A stretch of 6,485 nt of DNA from JBFLVQ01 sp040758525 (GTDB lineage: Bacteria > Acidobacteriota > Blastocatellia > Chloracidobacteriales > JADJPF01): positions 1-6,485 of the forward strand of contig JBFLVQ010000554.1 in the NCBI GenBank assembly GCA_040758525.1. The letters run 5' to 3'. Under the pieces are notes generated by a model. It was not told where the DNA came from. It saw only the letters and a program-made list of their open reading frames with translations, and ran no database searches. Below, one piece after another: positions 1 through 5,821 of this stretch. The position numbers and the translations under genes were made by a program. Within the stretch, counting starts at the first letter, position 1, and the number at the start of each line of letters is the position of its first letter.

Positions 1-1622
1 CGCCAGTGATACCAGATGTATTAGGCACATATCAGTTGATTGGTGATAATCTGGACATATTGACAAACTCACAGTTTGTCCTCAATGGTGCACAACGAGC
101 ACAACTAGATACACTCAATCGTTCGTTGTTCCCGATTGGTATACAGAACTACTTTACTAGACCAGTATCACTCTCAATGGCACCAAGTAATGGTGGTGGC
201 ACTCCTCCACCAGCTCCAAATGTCTCCCTTAATCCACGTGCCACATTTAGCGCTCCGCTCAATGATCTTCTTGCCAACTCTTATCAGTTGCGCGGTGCTA
301 ATAATTTGACACGTAGATCAACAGTATTGGTCAATTCTGCCAATACCAATCAGGTAAACGAGATTACCTTTAGAAATAATCCCAACAGTACCATGAAGCT
401 GTTTTATGGTCTGCCACCAACTCGCAATGTACCAGCTCAGACTACAGCAGATCTGCCAACTACCGTATTCTCACGTCAGGGCATCCTGGATTTCTTACAA
501 CAGCAGGGACCGCTCACAGATGCACAACGTGCACAAGTGAGAAACGTCTATAAGAATGACTTAACATCAAATGCCAATTTTGCTGTCAACGTACAGAATC
601 TTGCCAGCGCTTTGACTACAGTTAAGAATACTTCATACTTGAACTCAAACCAGCGTCGTCAGATTGACCAAACAATCAATCAACTCTGCACATTCTACAA
701 TCAGCTTGGTAATGTGCCCAATGGTGGACAGCCACCTGATGCTGATAAAGTCTATGACCTAGTTGGAAATACCCTGAGATCATTGTCCAATGCTTGTGGC
801 GTCAATCGTGGCGCACTCAACACTGCATTAGATATTCTCTCGATTGGTGTAAGCAACTATGAACTGAACCGTCTGCCTGTCAATGGCACGAGCACCTTCA
901 CTGCCAATCCAGGCACCGGTCGCTATCCATTACCTACTTTCAATGCTGCTAAGCCGCTTTCACAGGCACAGGCAAGGCCATCGCAGGTATTTGGTCAACA
1001 GGTAGTACAGTTCCTTGCTGGTCAGGGTATCAAAGCCAATGCTAACAACATCATCTATCAGGTAAACTCTGCTGATAAACTACAGTCTGTACAAGTACCG
1101 AATGGCAATGGTCAGACCGTTACAGTACAGTTCAATGGCTTCCCAGTAACCAATGCCAATCCAGCTCAGTTCTCTTATAGCGGCAGAGCTGGCCAAGGCA
1201 TTAGTCAGTATCTGAGAACTGCCAAGAACGATCCTGCCACCGCAGCAAGAGTACAGGCTTTCTTCCAAGCCAATGCTGCTCCACGCGCTGCTTATGTAGT
1301 GAACCTGCAGAATATCTCTTCATTACTACAGCAGGTATCGGGTGGACGGCTGCCCGCCGCGGCAGCAGGTGCCATTAACAACACTATTAGCAGGATTCAA
1401 TCGGCTGTTACTGGTCTAAACGCGACCCCGCCGAAGGTACCGAATGTGTTGGCACTCTATCAAATGATTGGACGCACTGTAGATACAATAAACTCTACAG
1501 CACGTGGTTTGAATAGTAATCAACGTACGGCTTTGGATGCGCTTAACAACTCGGCGCTTGAAGTTGGCGTAATTAACTACTTCAACAGAGCGGTAACGCT
1601 GTCACAGCCAGCCACTACCTAA
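1..1622 (+). CDS. Asn/Gln-rich tandem-repeat protein of unknown function, 5'-truncated by the window edge
   Basis: I do not recognise this family. The reading frame is open to the left edge. The first possible start (GTG at position 6) lies inside a repeat copy, so the true start is upstream. Numbering residues from that GTG, the 538 residues contain the tail of one repeat (about 1-58) and two full copies (about 83-292 and 328-533), with a period of about 236-240 residues. Landmarks recurring in each full copy are a GI..(F/Y)L helix (159 and 398), a VNVQN/VNLQN motif (194 and 432) and a terminal GV.NY motif (near 281 and 521). GIQNY near 45 is the same landmark in the partial copy. Pro/Gly-rich linkers (about 60-78 and 293-325) separate copies. 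The protein is rich in Asn, Gln, Ala and Thr, has only two Cys (228, 264) and no transmembrane segment in the visible part. A secreted or surface structural role is inferred from composition only. A strong terminator follows, so this is the last gene of its transcript. The gene is real with high confidence; its function is unknown. Confidence 0.85.
   Translation, partial: PVIPDVLGTYQLIGDNLDILTNSQFVLNGAQRAQLDTLNRSLFPIGIQNYFTRPVSLSMAPSNGGGTPPPAPNVSLNPRATFSAPLNDLLANSYQLRGANNLTRRSTVLVNSANTNQVNEITFRNNPNSTMKLFYGLPPTRNVPAQTTADLPTTVFSRQGILDFLQQQGPLTDAQRAQVRNVYKNDLTSNANFAVNVQNLASALTTVKNTSYLNSNQRRQIDQTINQLCTFYNQLGNVPNGGQPPDADKVYDLVGNTLRSLSNACGVNRGALNTALDILSIGVSNYELNRLPVNGTSTFTANPGTGRYPLPTFNAAKPLSQAQARPSQVFGQQVVQFLAGQGIKANANNIIYQVNSADKLQSVQVPNGNGQTVTVQFNGFPVTNANPAQFSYSGRAGQGISQYLRTAKNDPATAARVQAFFQANAAPRAAYVVNLQNISSLLQQVSGGRLPAAAAGAINNTISRIQSAVTGLNATPPKVPNVLALYQMIGRTVDTINSTARGLNSNQRTALDALNNSALEVGVINYFNRAVTLSQPATT
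173..1620 (+). repeat. Two diverged in-frame protein repeats of about 238 residues (plus the end of a third before them)
   Basis: The translated copies align by eye over their whole length, including a more variable beta-looking first half (VNSA motif at residues about 109-112 and 353-356) and a helical second half. Copy 1 lies at roughly 250-880 and copy 2 at roughly 985-1605. The DNA copies are clearly diverged, so the duplication is old and maintained by selection on the protein. The boundaries are approximate, and identity was judged by eye rather than calculated. Confidence 0.65.
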
Positions 1623-1632
1623 GCCTTATTGC

Positions 1633-1655
1633 CCAACACTTCCCTAGCGTGTTGG
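1633..1655 (+). other. Small hairpin just after the repeat-protein gene
   Basis: A perfect 7-bp inverted repeat (CCAACAC at 1633-1639, GTGTTGG at 1649-1655) with a 9-nt loop begins 11 nt after the stop codon. It has no T-tract, so it is not a terminator alone. It sits directly ahead of the stronger terminator hairpin and may protect the mRNA 3' end or assist termination (inference). Confidence 0.5.
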
Positions 1656-1661
1656 CATCTC

Positions 1662-1703
1662 TATCCCGGGGTAAGATTAACCTTACCCCGGGTATATTTG
1701 TTT
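1662..1703 (+). terminator. Rho-independent terminator of the repeat-protein gene
   Basis: An 11-bp perfect stem (1665-1675 with 1682-1692), GC-rich at its base (CCCGGGG/CCCCGGG), closes a 6-nt loop (ATTAAC). Three further A/T pairs are possible below it if T1693 bulges. The stem is followed by a T-rich run, TATATTTGTTTAT. The opposite strand lacks a T-tract, so it acts for rightward transcription and separates the repeat-protein gene from the kinase-WD40 remnant. Confidence 0.85.
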
Positions 1704-1714
1704 ATAGAGATAAC

Positions 1715-1720
1715 TATAAT
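1715..1720 (+). promoter_or_regulatory. Possible -10 box upstream of the kinase-WD40 remnant
   Basis: A perfect TATAAT hexamer lies in the spacer 77 nt before the ATG at 1797, just past the terminator. No good -35 hexamer is found 16-18 nt upstream (that stretch is part of the terminator's right arm), and there is no extended TGn. It may be a relic of the promoter of the decayed gene or a chance match in AT-rich DNA. Confidence 0.25.
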
Positions 1721-1796
1721 TGGCGGCAGATCAACAGTTTTTGGTTGTCCAGCCTAGAAACACGCGCTATTCTGACCCTCACTACTCAATTGAGAG

Positions 1797-2180
1797 ATGC
1801 TGGCATCCAATACTGTTTTGCAAAATCGCTATCTAATTGTGCGCCAAATTGTGCAGGGCGGCATGGGAGCAGTCTATTTTGCCAAGGATCAACGGCTAGA
1901 TAGTACTGTCGCCCTAAAACAGAGCCTTTTTAGTGATAGCGAACTGCGCTGTCGCTTAAACGTCTCCCCAGAAACAGCGCGCCGCATTTTTAAAGAGGTC
2001 CAGGCAGAAGTAAGCTCACGTCAACCTATCTTGATCGCCAATGAACCACTTGTAAAAACTCCTCAAGTCATTGCAGAAACGGTTGCCTACCAGGCGTCTC
2101 TACCAAGAGAGTTGACACTGCGCAATAAGGTAGTTAGCATGGCCTCTTCTCCAGATGGTCTTGTTATCCTTTTGGGTTAG
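1797..2180 (+). pseudogene. Ser/Thr protein kinase-WD40 remnant, N-terminal fragment (kinase core deleted)
   Basis: The first 50 or so residues match the start of a bacterial eukaryotic-type (Hanks) Ser/Thr kinase. There is a QNRYLIVRQI lead-in, a glycine loop QGGMGAVY (residues 20-27, with the first Gly of GxGxxG replaced by Val19), and VALK with the invariant ATP-binding Lys41. A kinase domain normally continues for more than 200 residues. Here nothing resembling the HRD catalytic loop, DFG or APE motifs follows. After about residue 52 comes an unassigned 55-residue stretch, then the first strand of a WD40 blade (VVSMASSPDG, 112-121), and the frame stops at 127. The start ATG is fixed by an in-frame TGA at 1791-1793, but GAGAG abuts it with no usable Shine-Dalgarno spacing. 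The product could not be an active kinase. In intact relatives such proteins are cytosolic signalling kinases with a C-terminal propeller. Together with the next entry this is one broken gene. Confidence 0.75.
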
Positions 2181-2649
2181 CTGGATCTGGAGTATGGCCT
2201 TCTCAGCCGATGGCAACTATAACTTGCTTGGTGGAGTAGGTTATCTAACTCTCTTTAATGTCAAGCGCAAACAACCATTGTATGTTCTCCACCGCTACAC
2301 CAGTTTGATTGAGCGGGTAGCCCTTTCACCAGATGGTCGTTTGGCAATTTCTCGCGGTAGTGATGGAGATATCTGGTTATGGGATCTTAAAACCGGACGA
2401 GAGTCTGGTCGTCTACAAGGGCACACTGATTGGATCAACAGTGTATGTTTCTCCTATAATGGTCGTCAGTTAATTTCGGGTGGGGTTGATGGCACGGTTC
2501 GTCTATGGAATATCGAGAGCCGTGAGCAGATAGAATGTTTCCTAGGTCATGTAGGCTCAATTAGATCGGTCATATTTATCCCTGGCGATCATTTCGCGCT
2601 CTCCAGTGGTGATGATAATACACTACGACTGTGGGAGTTACCACATTAG
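2155..2649 (+). pseudogene. WD40 beta-propeller fragment, C-terminal part of the broken kinase-WD40 gene
   Basis: Numbered from an internal ATG at 2155, the frame encodes four WD40 blades with a 42-residue period. They start near residues 8 (SWIWSMAFSADG), 49 (SLIERVALSPDG), 91 (DWINSVCFSYNG) and 133 (GSIRSVIFIPGD). Typical GH dipeptides (89-90, 131-132) and W-D/W-N/W-E strand ends (LWDL, LWNI, LWEL) are visible. It overlaps the preceding fragment in another frame and continues the propeller begun there. Only about 4.5 blades remain, fewer than the usual seven. The most likely state is a downstream half of a frameshifted pseudogene, since no ribosome-binding site precedes 2155 or the next in-frame ATG at 2194. 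A short expressed WD40 protein is possible but less likely. Blade sequences are still good, so decay may be recent. Confidence 0.7.
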
Positions 2650-2650
2650 C

Positions 2651-2700
2651 GGCGAGCGTAAAACAAGTCCATTGCATTAGACTTAATAATTCGCTGCGCC
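2651..2700 (+). other. Imperfect two-tier hairpin in the spacer before the amidohydrolase operon
   Basis: An outer stem pairs GGCGAGCG (2651-2658) with CGCTGCGCC (2692-2700, one bulged G). An inner 5-bp stem pairs AAGTC (2665-2669) with GACTT (2680-2684). It fills most of the 80-nt spacer 2650-2729. It could be a weak terminator for the remnant gene (no T-tract follows) or a leader structure for the operon. No convincing -35/-10 pair was found here: TAATAAT at 2684-2690 lacks a properly spaced -35. Pairing was done by eye. Confidence 0.3.
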
Positions 2701-2729
2701 ATCTATAAGCGTTAAGAAAGGAGTGTGTA

Positions 2730-4400
2730 ATGTTACGCTGTTATATTCGCAGCGCTCTTTTTATCTGTATTGTACTATCGACTGCGCTAGTAACTGTAAG
2801 TCAGGCTCAAACGGATGAGCCACCTTACTTTGCGATACGCAACGCTCGTATAGTACCAGTTTCTGGTCCTGTGATAGACAACGGCACAGTGGTTATTGCC
2901 CGTGGGTTAATCACTGCAGTTGGTAAGGATGTTACAATTCCACCGGAAGCCTGGGTAATTGATGGTAAAGGGCTCACAGTTTACCCAGGCTTTATTGACG
3001 CTTTTACTGATCTTGGGTTACCAACGGCGGCGCCTTCAACGGTTACGCCAGGACAAGGGGGAGCAAATAATCCCCAACAGGCAACTAGGGTTGCACGTGG
3101 TCCTGAAGATCGGCCTGCTACTACCCCTTGGCAGCATGCTGCAGATGAGTTAAATCCTGAAGACAAGCGTTTTGAATCATGGCGCAATGCCTGTTTTACT
3201 TCTGCCTTGGTTGCGAAAAGAGATGGTATCTTTTCTGGTCAAGGTGCATTGATCAATCTTGCTGGGGAACGTGCTGGTGATATGATAGTGAAATCGCCAG
3301 CTACACTAAATATATCGTTTCAATCGCCGGGTGGCTTTATCAGCTTTCCTGGCTCGCTAATGGGTACAATGGCCTATGTTAAACAGGTCTTGCTGGATAC
3401 TACCCACTTTGGCGAAGCCGACAAGCTCTACCGTACTAATCCTCGTGGTCTACAAAGACCAGAATATGATCGTGCGGTGCGTGCAATTTATGATGCGCTA
3501 ATTAGTCAACGCCCTGTACTACTGCCTGGCAATACTAGCGCGCAAATCTTGCGCACACTCAAACTGAGTGAAGAGTTCTCTTTACGTACTGTGCTTTATG
3601 GTGGACAACAAGGTTATGAAGTTGCCAGCACATTGGCAGCCAAGCGGATTCCTGTATTGGTCAGTTTGAAATGGCCAGAGAAGGATCGTGAAGCTGATCC
3701 AGATGCTGATGAATCACTAGAATTGTTGCGTCTGCGCGATCGCGCGCCCTCCACACCTGCGGCACTAGAGAAGGCTGGTGTGAAGTTCGCTTTCTATTCA
3801 GATGGTATTACTAATCCCAAGGATATTCTCAAGAATGCTAAGAAAGCGATCGAGGCAGGACTGCCACCAGAAGCAGCACTACGCGCTTTTACACTTAATG
3901 CAGCAGAAATATTTGGTGTTGTAGATCAATTGGGAAGTATAGACACAGGCAAAATTGCTAATCTAGTTGTTGCTGATGGCGATCTCTTCAATGATAAAAC
4001 AAAGGTGAAAATGATCTTTGTTGATGGACATAAGTATGAGGTACGTGAACCTAGCCGACCAACAGAACCACCGACCGTTAATTTGACAGGAAGATGGACC
4101 TTAACAGTAGCTTCGCCACAAGGAACACAAACTGTTACCGCTGACCTCACGATGTCGCAAGATGGCACGCTTACCGGCACCGTTACTTCTGCCGTTGGCT
4201 CAGGCAGCATTAGCACAGGCTATGTAAGCAGCAATAAATTTAGCTTTACGGTTACTCTTACATTAGGTCAGCGCCCTGTAGATACTACTTTCTCTGGCAA
4301 TGTAGAGAACAATCAGATGAAAGGCAGTGTAAGTTTAGGACGATTCTCTGCAGAATTCACAGGTATACGGCCTAATACTGAGATGGGAGGTGAGCAATGA
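2730..4400 (+). CDS. Secreted amidohydrolase-like protein lacking the metal-binding His residues (predicted pseudoenzyme) with a C-terminal beta-rich domain
   Basis: The 556-residue product starts at an ATG with AAGGAG 6 nt upstream (2718-2723). A signal peptide spans about 1-26 (hydrophobic 9-23, cleavage likely SQA|Q), so it acts outside the cytoplasm. Residues about 33-85 form the amidohydrolase N-terminal beta-sandwich (IRNARIVPVSG, IDNGTVVIARG), and PGFID at 86-90 introduces the barrel. The ligand motif DxHxH is changed to D-A-F-T-D, so F92 and D94 stand where His is expected. The His motif of strand 5 is L-L-P-G (264-267) and that of strand 6 is Y-G-G (290-292); only the strand-8 Asp (SD, 357-358) remains. 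The barrel ends normally (LGSIDTGKIANLVVADG, 401-417), so the fold is probably intact but not metal-dependent in the classic way. Residues about 95-133 are a low-complexity insert. Residues about 450-546 are an added beta-rich domain (LTGRWTLTV, SQDGTLTGTV, FSGNVENNQMKGSV). It is the first gene of the operon and overlaps the next by 4 nt. Confidence is high for fold and location, moderate for loss of catalysis. Confidence 0.85.
   Translation: MLRCYIRSALFICIVLSTALVTVSQAQTDEPPYFAIRNARIVPVSGPVIDNGTVVIARGLITAVGKDVTIPPEAWVIDGKGLTVYPGFIDAFTDLGLPTAAPSTVTPGQGGANNPQQATRVARGPEDRPATTPWQHAADELNPEDKRFESWRNACFTSALVAKRDGIFSGQGALINLAGERAGDMIVKSPATLNISFQSPGGFISFPGSLMGTMAYVKQVLLDTTHFGEADKLYRTNPRGLQRPEYDRAVRAIYDALISQRPVLLPGNTSAQILRTLKLSEEFSLRTVLYGGQQGYEVASTLAAKRIPVLVSLKWPEKDREADPDADESLELLRLRDRAPSTPAALEKAGVKFAFYSDGITNPKDILKNAKKAIEAGLPPEAALRAFTLNAAEIFGVVDQLGSIDTGKIANLVVADGDLFNDKTKVKMIFVDGHKYEVREPSRPTEPPTVNLTGRWTLTVASPQGTQTVTADLTMSQDGTLTGTVTSAVGSGSISTGYVSSNKFSFTVTLTLGQRPVDTTFSGNVENNQMKGSVSLGRFSAEFTGIRPNTEMGGEQ
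4080..4370 (+). other. C-terminal beta-rich (lipocalin-like?) domain encoded at the end of the first amidohydrolase-like gene
   Basis: Residues about 450-546 have alternating polar/hydrophobic strands and three G-T/N-V/M repeats: LTGTV (481-485), FSGNV (521-525) and MKGSV (530-534). They end in FTGIRP. The paralogue downstream lacks this domain: its barrel is followed by a charged tail instead. Similar strand-rich units of about 90-100 residues end secreted acidobacterial hydrolases as I remember them. A binding or anchoring role is inference. Confidence 0.5.
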
Positions 4401-5803
4401 GAACACTCAATGCTATCTTAATGGTGTTCATACTGGCAGCCTTGACAATGCCTATCCTGGTATCCGCACAGAGCTCATCTGTTATTGTAATTAAGGATGC
4501 CAAGATCTTTACCGTCACTAAAGGCACCATTGATAAAGGATCTATTCTGATCCGTGATGGCAAAATTGCTGAAGTTGGTAAAACTGTTGATAGTCCAGCC
4601 GCTGCCACAATCATAGATGCTGCTGGGAAGTATGTTATTCCTGGAATTATCGACTGCCATTCACATATTGCTGTCGAGGGCGGAGTAAATGAAGGCAGTA
4701 TGTCTGTCACATCTATGGTTGCGATTGCTGATGTGCTAGATCCTAATGATGTTGATATCTATCGTGATCTAGCAGGCGGCGTTACTAGTGCCAATATTCT
4801 ACACGGCAGCGCCAATCCTATTGGCGGCCTCAATGCAGTAATAAAACTACGTTGGGGTAAGCCCGCACAAGAACTACTCTTTGCTGGTGCACCGCCCGGC
4901 ATCAAGTTTGCTCTGGGCGAAAACCCTAAGCGTTCTAACTTCACTCCTCCACCAGGCGCGCCTAGACGCTATCCTAGTACTCGCTTAGGCGTCGAGGATG
5001 TTATTCGCCAAGCTTTTAATCAAGCCCGTGAATACAAAAAATCCTGGGATGAGTATCGTCGTCGCCAAGCTGCTGGTGAGACTAAGTTAATATCACCCAA
5101 ACGTGATATGAAGTTAGAGCCACTGGTTGAGATACTGGAGAACAAACGACTAGTACATGCTCACTGTTATCGTGCTGATGAGATTCTGATGTTGCTACGT
5201 GTTGCCGATGAGTTTGGCTTTAAGATCAAAACTTTTCAGCATGTTCTAGAAGGTTACAAAGTAGCCAAGGAGATTGCTGCACATGGCGCAGGTGCCTCTA
5301 CTTTCTCTGATCTATGGGCTTTCAAAGTAGAAGCTTATGACGCCATACCATACAATGCTGCGCTAATGACCCAATATGGCGTGGTAGTATCGATCAACTC
5401 TGATAGTGCTGAAGAGGCACGTCACCTCAATCAAGAGGCAGCTAAAGCCGTAAAATATGGCGGGCTTTCTGAGAATGACGCGCTTAAACTTGTCACTATT
5501 AATCCTGCGATCCAATTGGGTATTGACAATCGTGTCGGCTCAATCGAAGTTGGTAAAGACGCCGATCTTGTCATCTATGATCAGCATCCTTTGAGTGTCT
5601 ATGCAGTTGTGCAAAAGACCATTATTGATGGCCAGATCTACTTTGATCGTGAGCGCGATATTACACAACGCGCTGAACGTGAAAAAGAGAAGCAAGCACT
5701 CAAGGATAAAGAGAAGAAGGCTAATCCTCCAGCAAATAAGAAAGAACCGGAAAAGAAACCTGATGTAGTTGAAAGTCCGTTGTTCTTTGACGAAGATCAC
5801 TAA
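4397..5803 (+). CDS. Secreted metal-dependent amidohydrolase, imidazolonepropionase-like, predicted catalytically competent
   Basis: The 468-residue product starts at an ATG overlapping the upstream stop (ATGA), with GGAGG at 4386-4390, 6 nt before it, so translation is probably coupled. A signal peptide covers about 1-24 (LVSA|Q). The N-terminal beta-sandwich (VIKDAKIFTV, GSILIRDGKIAEVG) leads to PGIIDCHSH, which gives H88 and H90 as the HxH metal pair. Other expected active-site residues follow: IKFALGENPKR with Lys170, VHAHCYRADEI (H254/H256), TFQH (H282) and INSDSAEE (D336). The fold closes with VGSIEVGKDADLVIYD (380-395). These match the amidohydrolase superfamily (Amidohydro_1), which hydrolyses C-N bonds of cyclic amides, peptides or N-acyl substrates; the substrate here cannot be assigned. 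Residues about 419-457 are an unusual Lys/Glu-rich tail, likely helical then extended. The gene lies between two paralogues without HxH, suggesting the three are made and exported together. Confidence 0.9.
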   Translation: MRTLNAILMVFILAALTMPILVSAQSSSVIVIKDAKIFTVTKGTIDKGSILIRDGKIAEVGKTVDSPAAATIIDAAGKYVIPGIIDCHSHIAVEGGVNEGSMSVTSMVAIADVLDPNDVDIYRDLAGGVTSANILHGSANPIGGLNAVIKLRWGKPAQELLFAGAPPGIKFALGENPKRSNFTPPPGAPRRYPSTRLGVEDVIRQAFNQAREYKKSWDEYRRRQAAGETKLISPKRDMKLEPLVEILENKRLVHAHCYRADEILMLLRVADEFGFKIKTFQHVLEGYKVAKEIAAHGAGASTFSDLWAFKVEAYDAIPYNAALMTQYGVVVSINSDSAEEARHLNQEAAKAVKYGGLSENDALKLVTINPAIQLGIDNRVGSIEVGKDADLVIYDQHPLSVYAVVQKTIIDGQIYFDRERDITQRAEREKEKQALKDKEKKANPPANKKEPEKKPDVVESPLFFDEDH

Positions 5804-5821
5804 TTTTCAGGTGGTGCTGAT

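Noticed and set aside
6..8. GTG as true start of the repeat protein
   Set aside because: The preceding in-frame codon (CCA) and the repeat alignment (P.(I/V)P(D/N)VL in two copies) show that coding continues upstream of the window.
1649..1903. 84-residue + strand frame starting with GTG
   Set aside because: It begins inside the first hairpin, runs through the terminator and overlaps the kinase fragment in another frame; no family resemblance or ribosome-binding site.
2672..2690. TTGCAT and TAATAAT as a promoter for the amidohydrolase operon
   Set aside because: The two elements are only about 6 nt apart, far too close for a sigma-70-type promoter.
3926..4216. 96-residue - strand frame rich in Val/Pro/Ser
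   Set aside because: Shadow of the beta-rich C-terminal domain of the first amidohydrolase-like gene.
4372..4710. 112-residue - strand frame
   Set aside because: Antisense to the junction of two well-supported genes, with no motif and no ribosome-binding site of note.
5540..5800. 86-residue - strand frame with hydrophobic Phe/Leu-rich sequence
   Set aside because: It is the antisense of the Lys/Glu-rich tail of the amidohydrolase; AAG/GAA codons read backwards give Phe/Leu, which mimics a membrane protein.
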